Shown here piece by piece: positions 1-7,771 of a DNA stretch of 37,109 nucleotides (position 1 is its first letter; every line of letters starts with the position of its first letter). Below the pieces are notes generated by a model that did not search any database, had not been told where the DNA came from, and worked only from the letters and a program-made list of their open reading frames with translations. This DNA comes from Deltaproteobacteria bacterium (GTDB lineage Bacteria; Desulfobacterota; Desulfuromonadia; Geobacterales; Pseudopelobacteraceae), in NCBI GenBank assembly GCA_021782545.1, contig JAJXUW010000010.1, forward strand, positions 1-37,109, given 5' to 3'. The translations under genes were made by a program, and so were the position numbers.

Positions 1-14
1 GATTTGAGCGTACC

Positions 15-617
15 ATGACCGCATTCACCCGTATCTACGTAGTCCGTCACGGCCAGGTGGTTGGCCATGAACAGCGCCGCTATAACGGCCACCATGACGT
101 GGCCCTGACCGATCTGGGGGTCGAGCAGTACCACCTGTTGAAGGAGCGCCTGGCCGACAAGCATATCTCCGCCTGCTATGCCAGCGATCTGACCCGCTGC
201 CGGACCGGCGCCGGCATCATCTGCGAGCAGTTCGGCATCCAGCCGGTGTTCCGCCAGGAGCTGCGGGAGCTGAATATCGGCATCTGGGAAGGGATGACCT
301 GGCAGGAGATTCAGAGCCGCTGGCCCGATGAATGGCAGGCCCGCCTGGACGACCTGGTCAACTATCGGGTGCCGCAGGGGGAAAATCTGCTTGATGTGCA
401 GGCCCGGCTACTGCCGGTGGTCCGAGAGGTACTGGAGCGTCACCAGGGACAAGAGGTGCTGTTGGTTGGGCATGGCGGGGTCAACCGGATCATCCTGCTG
501 GATGCCATCGGCGCGCCCTTGGAAAGCATGTTCAATATCGAGCAGAGCTACGGCTGTCTGAATATCATCGACTACTACCCGGACGGCCGGGCCACGGTCA
601 AGCTGCTGAACGGCTAG
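15..617 (+). CDS. Histidine phosphatase family protein, CobC-like (possible alpha-ribazole phosphatase)
   Basis: This 200-residue cytoplasmic protein belongs to the histidine phosphatase (phosphoglycerate-mutase-like) superfamily. The phosphohistidine motif RHGQ is near residue 11, a GIWEGMTWQEI segment lies near residue 92, and the second catalytic histidine is in VGHGGVNR near residue 152. CobC enzymes, which remove the 5'-phosphate of alpha-ribazole phosphate late in cobalamin synthesis, have this length and layout. No other cobalamin gene is visible, so the substrate is inferred. A TGA at 5-7 may end an upstream gene, which would make this the last gene of an operon cut by the window edge. 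A strong hairpin follows the stop codon. A generic phosphoglycerate-mutase-family phosphatase is the main alternative. Confidence 0.8.
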   Translation: MTAFTRIYVVRHGQVVGHEQRRYNGHHDVALTDLGVEQYHLLKERLADKHISACYASDLTRCRTGAGIICEQFGIQPVFRQELRELNIGIWEGMTWQEIQSRWPDEWQARLDDLVNYRVPQGENLLDVQARLLPVVREVLERHQGQEVLLVGHGGVNRIILLDAIGAPLESMFNIEQSYGCLNIIDYYPDGRATVKLLNG

Positions 618-626
618 CACGTACGC

Positions 627-667
627 AACGAAAACGGCCCGCGGAATTTCCACGGGCCGTTTTCGTT
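627..667. terminator. Bidirectional rho-independent terminator
   Basis: A 15-bp perfect stem (AACGAAAACGGCCCG at 627-641 pairing with 653-667) has A-rich and T-rich flanks on both sides. It sits between two convergent genes, the phosphatase on plus and the small DUF3467-like gene on minus, so it can serve both. Confidence 0.9.
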
Positions 668-686
668 ACTCTACCAAGCAGGCCGG

Positions 687-1073
687 TTAACCTTCAGTAG
701 CAGCCTCAGCGGCACCGCCTTGCATAAACTCGGCCTGGGCCTTAAGCACGGCCTGCATCTGGCCCAGCTGCTCACCCAGCCAGGCATGCACCATGGCAGC
801 GGTCTGGAAATTCATGGTAACACCGGTCTCGATGAAACGAACCATGGTACCGTTCAGATTTGCGGGATCTGATTCGGTCAGGGCACCGATACCGCCCTCA
901 GGTGTGATCTCATGGGTCACCTCCTTGGGCAGGGCCGGACGTTCCTGATAAAAATGCATGACCAGCTCGCCGCGGGGGGTGAAGCCGCCCTGCACGCCGT
1001 TGGCATAGGTCGGGTTGTAGGTGTAGTTGTAGATGTAGTTGAAGTTGATTTCCGGCTTGCGCTGATGACTCAT
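687..1073 (-). CDS. Small DUF3467-like protein of unknown function
   Basis: This 128-residue protein has no signal peptide or membrane segment. The start is the ATG at 1073, because a good Shine-Dalgarno (GGAGAGGA) lies just upstream; a longer reading to 1163 has no such site. The N-terminal half is rich in Tyr and Asn (a NYIYNYTYNPTYANG stretch). It is followed by a segment resembling DUF3467 proteins (GELVMHFYQERPALPKEV) and a C-terminal helix with several Gln and Ala residues. The DUF3467 assignment is from memory of the family pattern and is tentative. It is transcribed alone, divergent from the ComEA-like gene and convergent with the phosphatase. Confidence 0.7.
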   Translation of the reverse strand: MSHQRKPEINFNYIYNYTYNPTYANGVQGGFTPRGELVMHFYQERPALPKEVTHEITPEGGIGALTESDPANLNGTMVRFIETGVTMNFQTAAMVHAWLGEQLGQMQAVLKAQAEFMQGGAAEAATEG

Positions 1074-1115
1074 TGACGTTGATTCCTCTCCGGTTGGGTA
1101 TCGAAAAGCCGTGTT

Positions 1116-1145
1116 TCTATAGCATAGTCCGTCGCTTGCTGGCAA
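1116..1145 (-). promoter_or_regulatory. Predicted sigma-70 promoter of the DUF3467-like gene
   Basis: Read on the minus strand, TTGCCA (1145-1140), an 18-nt spacer and TATAGA (1121-1116) precede the ATG at 1073 by about 40 nt. The match is by eye. Confidence 0.5.
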
Positions 1146-1236
1146 GGGCAACCTGTCTGCCACGGGATGACCCGCCGGCGGTCCTGAGGCAATACACCAC
1201 GGAACCTCAGCTCATGAGACGTTGTACCCGCTTCAA

Positions 1237-1265
1237 TTGACAGCCACCACCGCCCCTGTTACAAC
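1237..1265 (+). promoter_or_regulatory. Predicted sigma-70 promoter of the ComEA-like gene
   Basis: TTGACA (1237-1242), a 17-nt spacer and TACAAC (1260-1265) lie 45 nt ahead of the ATG at 1310. Confidence 0.5.
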
Positions 1266-1309
1266 AAAACAATGCAAAAGCACCAACGATGCCCTGAGGA
1301 GGATCAACC

Positions 1310-1669
1310 ATGCAACCATACTGCCTCAAGACGTTCTGCCTGATCATCACCCTGTCCTTAACCGCGGCTTTCAGTTTTGCCGCTGACACCCCCCTGTCGG
1401 TAGTAAAGGGCGCTGCCAGGACGCAGGTCGCCGGCACCACGGCCAAGGCTGCAAAACGTGCCCTGATCGACATCAACACCGCGACGGAGGCGCAACTCAA
1501 GGCGGTTCCCGGCATCGGCACCGGCTATGCAGCCAAAATCATCGCCGGGCGCCCCTACGCCAAGAAGGACCAACTCAAATCCCGCCATATCCTGCCAGGT
1601 CCGGTCTATGACCAGGTCAAAGAGGGCATTATTGCCAAACAGCCTCTCAAGCCGGTCCTGAGAAAATAA
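1310..1669 (+). CDS. Secreted ComEA-type helix-hairpin-helix protein
   Basis: This 119-residue protein starts with a Sec signal peptide: a hydrophobic core at about residues 8-22, then a likely cleavage after SFA. A basic Ala/Lys/Thr-rich linker to about residue 48 leads to a ComEA/HhH domain, where DINTATEAQLKAVPGIGTGYAAKII carries the characteristic NTA and PGIG elements. ComEA proteins bind DNA outside the inner membrane during natural transformation; many short versions in Gram-negatives have unproven roles. The start has GAGGAGG 8 nt upstream. It has its own promoter and terminator and no other competence gene is near, so DNA uptake is inferred from family only. Confidence 0.85.
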   Translation: MQPYCLKTFCLIITLSLTAAFSFAADTPLSVVKGAARTQVAGTTAKAAKRALIDINTATEAQLKAVPGIGTGYAAKIIAGRPYAKKDQLKSRHILPGPVYDQVKEGIIAKQPLKPVLRK

Positions 1670-1696
1670 CCAAAACACCCCGGTCCATGTTCCCGC

Positions 1697-1724
1697 AGGG
1701 ACAGCCGATCGGCTGTCCCTTTTG
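1697..1724 (+). terminator. Rho-independent terminator after the ComEA-like gene
   Basis: A perfect 24-nt palindrome at 1697-1720 (10-bp stem AGGGACAGCC, GATC loop) is followed by TTTT. Confidence 0.9.
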
Positions 1725-1730
1725 TATTGC

Positions 1731-1759
1731 TTGACTTTAACCAGCCAGGCTCATATTGT
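1731..1759 (+). promoter_or_regulatory. Predicted promoter of the hpnJ-hpnK-EamA-proC operon
   Basis: TTGACT (1731-1736), a 17-nt spacer and TATTGT (1754-1759) lie directly after the preceding terminator and 32 nt before the hpnJ ATG. Confidence 0.55.
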
Positions 1760-1791
1760 GTAGATTTTGCAGGAACTATCAAGGAGTTGCA

Positions 1792-3210
1792 ATGAAACCG
1801 CTTTTTCTCAACCCTCCCACCTTCGAGGATTTTGACGGCGGCGCCGGTGCCCGCTACCAGGCCGCTCGCGAGGTAACCTCATTCTGGTATCCGGTCTGGC
1901 TATGCTATCCGGCCGGCATGATCGAAGGCAGCCGGGTGGTTGACGCCTCATCACAACGTCTCAACCTCGAGCAGTGTCTGGCTATCGCCAAAGATTTCGA
2001 CATGGTGGTGATGTACACCTCCACGCCGACGCTACGACTGGATATCGAAACCGCCCGTCGAATCAAGCAACAAAAGCCGCAAACCGTCACCGTCCTGACC
2101 GGCCCCCATGTCACCATGCTGCCGGAGGAGTCGCTGCGCCAGGCCGAAGGGGCGGTCGATATCGTCTGCCGCGGCGAGTTCGACTATACGGTGGTGGATA
2201 TCGCCGCCGGTACCCCCTGGGACCAGATCGCCGGTATCAGCTACCTCAAGGACGGCCAATGTCTCAGCACCCCCGACCGGGAAACCCCCACTGACCTGGA
2301 TGCGCTGCCGTTCACCTCGCAGGTCTACAAGCGTGATCTGCCGGTGGACGAATACGTGATTCCGCACGTCAAAAACCCGTACGTCTCGATTTACACCAGC
2401 CGGGGCTGCCCGGCCAAGTGCACCTTCTGCCTCTGGCCCCACACCTACTCCGGTCGCCGCATCCGTACCCGCAGCGCCGAAAACGTCTACCAGGAAGTGA
2501 AGTGGATCAAGGAAAACCTGCCCCAGGTGCGCGACATCATCTTCGATGACGACACCTTCTCCGCCAACCGCCGCCATGCCCGCGAAGTGGCCGCCAAAAT
2601 CGGGCCATTGGGCGTTTCATGGGTCATCAATGCCCGCGCCAACTGCGATTTCGAGACCCTCAAGATCATGCGCGACGCCGGCCTGCACCATGTGATCGTG
2701 GGGTATGAGAGCGGCAGCGACGAGATCCTCAGAAACATCAAGAAGGGGGTCACCCGCGAACGGGCGATCCAGTTCACCAAGGATTGCAAAAAACTGGGCA
2801 TCACCATCCATGGCGCCTTCATCGTCGGCCTGCCGGGCGAGACCCGCGAGACCCTGAAAGACACCATCGCCTACGCCAAACAGCTGGACCTCGACTCGAT
2901 CCAGGTCTCGCTCCCCTCCCCCTATCCCGGCACCGAGTTTTACAAAGAATGTGTCGCCAACGGCTGGCTGGTGTCAAACGCCTACATCGATGACACGGGG
3001 CACCAGATGTGCGTGGTCAGCTACCCGCACCTCTCAAACGAAGAGATCTTCAAGGCGGTGGAGGAGTTCTACAACAAGTTTTATTTCCGGCCCAGGTACA
3101 TCCTGCGCAGTATCGGCAAGATGATTATCGACAGCGAGATTCGCAAACAACGGCTTAAGGAAGGCAAACAGTACTTCGAGTACATGCGCAAACGCAAGCA
3201 GGCGGTATGA
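1792..3210 (+). CDS. hpnJ: Hopanoid biosynthesis radical SAM protein HpnJ
   Basis: This 472-residue B12-binding-type radical SAM enzyme has an N-terminal Rossmann-like domain (about 1-170; opening MKPLFLNPPTFEDFDGGAG is typical of HpnJ). The radical SAM core has Cys206, Cys210 and Cys213 in GCPAKCTFC, which bind the [4Fe-4S]/SAM cluster. In characterised bacteria HpnI adds a GlcNAc to bacteriohopanetetrol, HpnK deacetylates it, and HpnJ is needed to convert the sugar to the cyclitol ether headgroup. The ATG at 1792 is chosen because AAGGAG sits 6 nt upstream; an in-frame start at 1756 lacks one. Its stop overlaps the hpnK start (ATGA), indicating translational coupling. hpnI is not in the window. 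Confidence 0.9.
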   Translation: MKPLFLNPPTFEDFDGGAGARYQAAREVTSFWYPVWLCYPAGMIEGSRVVDASSQRLNLEQCLAIAKDFDMVVMYTSTPTLRLDIETARRIKQQKPQTVTVLTGPHVTMLPEESLRQAEGAVDIVCRGEFDYTVVDIAAGTPWDQIAGISYLKDGQCLSTPDRETPTDLDALPFTSQVYKRDLPVDEYVIPHVKNPYVSIYTSRGCPAKCTFCLWPHTYSGRRIRTRSAENVYQEVKWIKENLPQVRDIIFDDDTFSANRRHAREVAAKIGPLGVSWVINARANCDFETLKIMRDAGLHHVIVGYESGSDEILRNIKKGVTRERAIQFTKDCKKLGITIHGAFIVGLPGETRETLKDTIAYAKQLDLDSIQVSLPSPYPGTEFYKECVANGWLVSNAYIDDTGHQMCVVSYPHLSNEEIFKAVEEFYNKFYFRPRYILRSIGKMIIDSEIRKQRLKEGKQYFEYMRKRKQAV

Positions 3211-4073
3211 GACGCCTGATCGTCAATGCCGATGACTTCGGCCTCTCGTCCGGAGTCAACCGGGCGATTGAACAGGCCTGGCAGCGGGGCATCCTCACCC
3301 AGACGTCGCTTATGCCGGGGGGCGACGCCTTTGACGAGGCGGTCAGCATCGCCAGACGCAACCCCGGCCTGCAGATAGGGCTGCATCTTACGCTGGTGCA
3401 GGGCCGGCCGGTCCTGCCGCCGGAACAGGTGCCGGGGCTGGTTGGGGCGAACGGCTGCTTTCCTGACAACCCGGTACAGATGGGGATGCGCCTCTACTTC
3501 GACCGGGGGGTACGCCAACAGCTGCGTAACGAGCTGGAGGCGCAGATTATCAAGATCAAGGACACCGGCCTCCCGCTCTCGCATATCGACGGCCACCTGA
3601 ACATCCAGATGCATCCCACGGTCTTTGAGCTGTTGACCGAACTGATGCCACGGCACGGCATTAGCAGTTTCAGGATCACCCGCGAACGACTACGCCACAA
3701 CCTGCAGTTTGACCGCTCCCGGATCATCGGCAAGAGCGTGGAGCGGGTAATCTTCGGCGCTCTGTCCGACCAGGTCGAACCCAAGCTGCACCGGCTTGGG
3801 ATCACCCATGCCGCAGAGGTCAAGGGCGTATTCAACTCGGGCCGGATCACGGAGACCTATCTGCTGGCGATTCTGGACGGCCTTATGCCGGGCACCACGG
3901 AGATATACCTGCACCCCGGCTGCCTGCCGGATGCCGAAATAAGCCGCCGGATGCCCGACTACCTCCATGAGCAGGAGCTTGCCGCCCTGCTGTCGCCGGC
4001 GGTGCAACATCGGCTGGCTGACCTTGCCATCAGCCTGCGCAACTATCGGGGAGATGAGAAACCGTATGTTTAA
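3207..4073 (+). CDS. hpnK: Hopanoid biosynthesis deacetylase HpnK (YdjC/ChbG family)
   Basis: This 288-residue YdjC-family protein is predicted to deacetylate N-acetylglucosaminyl bacteriohopanetetrol, the step before HpnJ. The family metal site is visible: NADDFGLSSGVNRAI at the N-terminus (Asp9, Asp10), GLHLTLVQG near residue 60, and SHIDGHLNIQMHP near residue 127. The start overlaps the hpnJ stop by 4 nt. The 3' end overlaps the next gene by 8 nt under the preferred start. Being directly behind hpnJ distinguishes it from chitooligosaccharide deacetylases of the same fold. Confidence 0.9.
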   Translation: MRRLIVNADDFGLSSGVNRAIEQAWQRGILTQTSLMPGGDAFDEAVSIARRNPGLQIGLHLTLVQGRPVLPPEQVPGLVGANGCFPDNPVQMGMRLYFDRGVRQQLRNELEAQIIKIKDTGLPLSHIDGHLNIQMHPTVFELLTELMPRHGISSFRITRERLRHNLQFDRSRIIGKSVERVIFGALSDQVEPKLHRLGITHAAEVKGVFNSGRITETYLLAILDGLMPGTTEIYLHPGCLPDAEISRRMPDYLHEQELAALLSPAVQHRLADLAISLRNYRGDEKPYV

Positions 4074-4506
4074 GACCATTTTACTGATGATCCTGGCCGT
4101 AACTGCCGGTACCGTGGGCGACCTCCTGCTGGCCAAAGGGATGAAGGAGCTGGGTGACCTCTCCACCATGAATCTGCGCGGCATCATGGAGGTGGCGCTA
4201 CGGGCCATGACCGAATGGAAGATCGTGGCGGGGACTGCCATGCTGGCCCTGTTCTTCTTTCTCTGGCTGGCCGTCCTTTCCTGGGAGGACCTATCGGTGG
4301 CGCTGCCGCTCCAGGCCCTCAACTACGTCCTGGTCGCCCTGCTGGCCAAATACATCCTGCATGAACAGGTGTCACCGCTACGCTGGGCCGGCATCACGCT
4401 GGTCTGCATCGGCGTCATGCTGATCACCAAGAGCAGTGCCGACAGCAAACAAACAGCCACAGCGGTGACGACAACAGTAAAAATAGAATCAAGAACAGGA
4501 GGTTAG
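4066..4506 (+). CDS. Single-domain EamA/SMR-like membrane transporter linked to hopanoid genes
   Basis: This 146-residue inner-membrane protein has four predicted membrane helices, at roughly residues 3-21, 47-68, 75-96 and 103-121, and a hydrophilic Thr/Lys-rich C-terminal tail. It resembles half-size EamA/DMT proteins such as the ArnE-type lipid flippase subunits and small multidrug transporters, which work as dimers. The start is uncertain: ATG 4066 has GGGGAG 12 nt upstream, while ATG 4054 lies directly on that GGGGAG, so 4066 is preferred. It overlaps hpnK and stops 2 nt before proC. A role in moving a glycosylated hopanoid or its precursor across the membrane is inference from position only. 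Confidence 0.75.
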   Translation: MFKTILLMILAVTAGTVGDLLLAKGMKELGDLSTMNLRGIMEVALRAMTEWKIVAGTAMLALFFFLWLAVLSWEDLSVALPLQALNYVLVALLAKYILHEQVSPLRWAGITLVCIGVMLITKSSADSKQTATAVTTTVKIESRTGG

Positions 4507-4508
4507 CC

Positions 4509-5330
4509 GTGCTCCAAGACCACACTATCGGCTTTATCGGCGGCGGCAACATGGCCGAGGCCATCATCAAAGGGCTTATTGCGGGCGGCGTGGCTCCGCG
4601 TAACATTCTGGCCGCCGACCCGGTATTGGACCGGCGCGCACACCTGGCTACCACGCTGCAGATACGCACCAGTGACGACAACGGTGAAGTTGCCAAAGAG
4701 ACTGACCTGATCGTATTGGCAACCAAACCTCAGGTGGCAGCCAACGCCCTTTCGGCACTGGAGGGCGGCATCACACCGGACAAGCTGGTCATCTCCATCA
4801 TGGCGGGCATCTCAACCACCTTCGTTGAAGAGTCGCTGCGCAACGGTTGCCGCGTGGTGCGGGCCATGCCGAACACGCCAGCCTTGGTACAGACGGGTGC
4901 CACCGCCATCTGCGGCGGCCGTCGGGCGACCGCGGAAGACATGGAAATGGCCCGGCAGATATTCAATCTGGTAGGCACGGTCTACCAGGTGCATGAAAGG
5001 CAGATGGATGCCGTGACCGGCGTCTCTGGCAGTGGTCCGGCCTATGCCTTCTCCTTTATCGAAGCCCTGGCCGATGCCGGGGTCAAAAACGGTCTGACCC
5101 GCGACGTGGCCAACGGCCTGGCCGTCCAGACCGTGCTGGGGTCTGCCCGACTGCTGCAGGAGAGCGGCGAACACCCGGCCGTGCTGCGTGACCGGGTGAG
5201 TTCTCCGGGCGGCACCACCATCGCCGCCATGCATGCCCTTGAAAACGGCCGCTTCAACGGATTGATCATGGATGCGGTGGACGCCGCGGTCAAACGCTCC
5301 AAAGAGCTGGCAGGTATCAAACTGCTCTAA
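4509..5330 (+). CDS. proC: Pyrroline-5-carboxylate reductase
   Basis: This 273-residue cytosolic enzyme performs the last step of proline synthesis, reducing pyrroline-5-carboxylate with NAD(P)H. The Rossmann motif GFIGGGNMAEAIIKG is at the N-terminus. The ProC signature region is clear near residues 172-240 (VSGSGPAYAFSFIEALADAG and RDRVSSPGGTTIAAM). The start is GTG at 4509, with AGGAGG 6 nt upstream; the previous gene's stop is only 2 nt away, so it is translated from the hpn operon message. Proline synthesis has no known link to hopanoids, so the operon may be only a transcriptional convenience. Confidence 0.95.
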   Translation: MLQDHTIGFIGGGNMAEAIIKGLIAGGVAPRNILAADPVLDRRAHLATTLQIRTSDDNGEVAKETDLIVLATKPQVAANALSALEGGITPDKLVISIMAGISTTFVEESLRNGCRVVRAMPNTPALVQTGATAICGGRRATAEDMEMARQIFNLVGTVYQVHERQMDAVTGVSGSGPAYAFSFIEALADAGVKNGLTRDVANGLAVQTVLGSARLLQESGEHPAVLRDRVSSPGGTTIAAMHALENGRFNGLIMDAVDAAVKRSKELAGIKLL

Positions 5331-5426
5331 ATTTGAACGCATGCACGGTCAAAGGCCACCCGGCCGAAGTTTCGCATACCGTTGTCAGTACGTATCGGAC
5401 CATACAACAAGCAGAGGGAGAAATCG

Positions 5427-7238
5427 TTGTCAGCAGATGAACCGGTGTTGATGCAGGGGAATGAGGCTATGGCCCGCGGCTTGGTGGAACATGGCTGTGT
5501 GGTGGCAGCATCCTATCCGGGCACTCCCGCTTCCGAAATCCTGTCAGCTGTCGATGCCTGGCGCAAACAGGAAGGGGTGGCAATGCACGTCGAATGGGCG
5601 GTCAACGAGAAGGTGGCCTTCGAGATCGCCTATGCCGCCAGCCAGACAGGGCTGCGCGCCGCCACCGCCATGAAGCAGGTGGGATTGAACGTCGCCTCGG
5701 ACCCCCTGATGAGCGCCGCCTACTTGGGCACCATCGGCGGGTTTGTCATCATCAGCGCCGACGACCCCGGCCCCCATTCCTCACAAACCGAACAGGATTC
5801 CCGCCTGATGGCGATGCAGGCCAAGCTGCCGATACTGGACCCCGCCTCGCCAGCCGAAGCCCGGGAACTGGTTGGCTGCGCCTTTGCCCTGTCCGAGGCG
5901 TTTGAATTGCCGGTGATGCTGCGCCCCACCACCCGCGTCTGTCACGCCTGCCAGGATATAACGCCAGCGCCGGTCAATACGCTCGAACGCAAGGCCGATT
6001 TCCATAAGGATCCGCAACGCTGGGCCGCCACGCCAAAGTTTCGCTATGAACTTCACCGCGCACTGAATCATAAGCTGTCTCAAATTGCCGCCTATGCGCC
6101 CACCGCCCCCCGCTGTCTGAACCCGACCACCCAAAGTAGCCGGGCCGTGGTCGCTTCCGGGGTTGCTGCGGCCCATGCCCTGGAGCTGATCACGACCATG
6201 GGGCTGCAGGAAGAGTTCGTCTTCTATCAGGTTGTACAGCCTTACCCGCTGCACAGCGACTTTATGGCGGAGATTCGCAGCAGCTACGACGACGTGCTGA
6301 TTTTGGAAGAGACGGCCGCGGTGATCGAGATGCAGCTGTGTGACTATCGCACCGTCCGCGGCAGGCTGTCCGGTGATCTGCCTGATGCCGGTGAACTGCT
6401 GCCTGAGATCATTGAACGCATCCTGTACCGTTTCATCGGTCAACCGGTGCCGGAACCGGTTGGAACCACTGCCGCAGGCGGGAGGCGTCCGACGCTCTGT
6501 CCTGGCTGTCCGCACCGCGCCAGTTTCTATGCCATTAAAAAGGCCGCTCCGCGAGGGCTGTATCCGAGCGATATCGGCTGCTACACCCTGGGGAGCAACC
6601 TGGGGGCGGTGGACACGGTGCTGTGCATGGGGGCGGCCATCGGCCAGGCTGCCGGCTTCTATCAGGCCTACCGGGTCACCGGACAACAACGGGATATCGT
6701 TGCCACGATTGGCGATTCGACCTTTTTCCATGCCGGTATCCCGCCACTTATCGACGCCGTGGTACAAGGGGCCCGCTTCGTCCTGGTGATCCTGGATAAC
6801 AGTACCACCGCCATGACCGGCAACCAACCGACACCGGCCCACGGGACACCCGACGGTACGGCGGTCGATATCGCCTCCATTGTGACCGGCTGCGGCGTAT
6901 CGTTCTGCAAAAACGGCGACCCGCTGGAGCTGCCGGCCTTCACCGATCTTATGCGGGAGGCGCTGGCCTTCTCGCGCGACCACGGCATTGCGGTGGTAAT
7001 CGCCCAAAGCCCCTGCCTGGTCGACAAAAGCGTGCGCCATGCCAGACGCCCGCAGGCCCAGATAACGCCTGCGGCCTGCACCGGCTGCCGGCACTGCACC
7101 ACCCAGTTTGAATGCCCTGCCCTGGTGTACGACGAGACCAGCAACAAGGTAACGGTCGACAGCATGCTCTGCAGTGGCTGTGGGGTCTGCCGTACCGTCT
7201 GCCCTGTGCAGGCCATCGGCCAGAAGGAGCAGCCATGA
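5427..7238 (+). CDS. iorA: Indolepyruvate ferredoxin oxidoreductase, alpha subunit
   Basis: With IorB this enzyme oxidises aryl-pyruvates (from Trp, Phe or Tyr transamination) to aryl-acetyl-CoA and CO2, passing electrons to ferredoxin. The 603 residues hold the pyrimidine-binding half, the thiamine-diphosphate half (GDSTFFHAGIPPLIDAV and DNSTTAMTGNQPTP) and a C-terminal two-cluster ferredoxin (CTGCRHC with a fourth Cys, then CSGCGVCRTVCP). The likely start is TTG 5427, because AGAGGGAG lies 6 nt upstream; another in-frame TTG at 5382 has no clear ribosome site. The stop overlaps iorB (ATGA). The 96-nt gap after proC leaves open whether it has its own promoter. Confidence 0.93.
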   Translation: MSADEPVLMQGNEAMARGLVEHGCVVAASYPGTPASEILSAVDAWRKQEGVAMHVEWAVNEKVAFEIAYAASQTGLRAATAMKQVGLNVASDPLMSAAYLGTIGGFVIISADDPGPHSSQTEQDSRLMAMQAKLPILDPASPAEARELVGCAFALSEAFELPVMLRPTTRVCHACQDITPAPVNTLERKADFHKDPQRWAATPKFRYELHRALNHKLSQIAAYAPTAPRCLNPTTQSSRAVVASGVAAAHALELITTMGLQEEFVFYQVVQPYPLHSDFMAEIRSSYDDVLILEETAAVIEMQLCDYRTVRGRLSGDLPDAGELLPEIIERILYRFIGQPVPEPVGTTAAGGRRPTLCPGCPHRASFYAIKKAAPRGLYPSDIGCYTLGSNLGAVDTVLCMGAAIGQAAGFYQAYRVTGQQRDIVATIGDSTFFHAGIPPLIDAVVQGARFVLVILDNSTTAMTGNQPTPAHGTPDGTAVDIASIVTGCGVSFCKNGDPLELPAFTDLMREALAFSRDHGIAVVIAQSPCLVDKSVRHARRPQAQITPAACTGCRHCTTQFECPALVYDETSNKVTVDSMLCSGCGVCRTVCPVQAIGQKEQP

Positions 7239-7753
7239 CCTCGCAACAGCTGATCATATCCGGCGTCGGTGGCCAGGGGATTCTCTTCATCACCCGGCTA
7301 TTGGCTGAAACTGCCATTGCCAAAGGGCTGCCGGTACTCACCTCCGAGACCCACGGCATGGCACAACGCGGGGGGATTGTGATCTCTCACCTGAAGATTG
7401 GTGATTTTGCCAGCCCCTTGATACGTCCCGGCCAGGCCGACGGACTGATCGCCCTGAGCACGTCAAATGTTGCGTTGCACCGCTCGTTTTTGCGTACAGA
7501 TGGTTGGATCGCCGCCAACAGCGCACAACCGTTGTGCCTTGCGGAGCCCCCTCAGGTGATCACCATCGATGCCGACCAGATCGCCCGCAACATGGACAAT
7601 CCGCAGGCCGTCAACCTGATTGTGCTGGGAAAGGCACTGGCGAGCAGCCGACTGTTCTGCACGGTAGACGAGATGATGGCGGTGATCAGTCGCCACCTGT
7701 CCGGCAGGCCTGCTCAGCTGGCTGGGGCACTGGCGGCCGTCACTGCCGCTTAA
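7235..7753 (+). CDS. iorB: Indolepyruvate ferredoxin oxidoreductase, beta subunit
   Basis: This 172-residue protein matches the gamma-type domain of 2-oxoacid:ferredoxin oxidoreductases: ISGVGGQGILFITRLLAETAI at the N-terminus and SETHGMAQRGGIVISHLKIG near residue 40. Both are CoA/subunit-interface motifs of the family. It is somewhat shorter than the usual length of about 190 residues, with the C-terminal helices slightly reduced. The start overlaps the iorA stop by 4 nt, with AAGGAG just upstream, so the two subunits are translationally coupled. Confidence 0.92.
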   Translation: MTSQQLIISGVGGQGILFITRLLAETAIAKGLPVLTSETHGMAQRGGIVISHLKIGDFASPLIRPGQADGLIALSTSNVALHRSFLRTDGWIAANSAQPLCLAEPPQVITIDADQIARNMDNPQAVNLIVLGKALASSRLFCTVDEMMAVISRHLSGRPAQLAGALAAVTAA

Positions 7754-7771
7754 ACACGGAGTTGCGCGCAG

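Noticed and set aside
5382-5426. Earlier TTG (5382) as the iorA start
   Set aside because: It lacks a ribosome site, whereas TTG 5427 is preceded by AGAGGGAG at a good distance and gives the usual IorA N-terminus.
5781-7094. Long open frame of more than 400 codons on the minus strand opposite iorA
   Set aside because: It is a shadow of the GC-rich iorA gene: composition is typical of antisense frames (many His, Arg, Gly, Gln), with no ribosome site and no recognisable domain.
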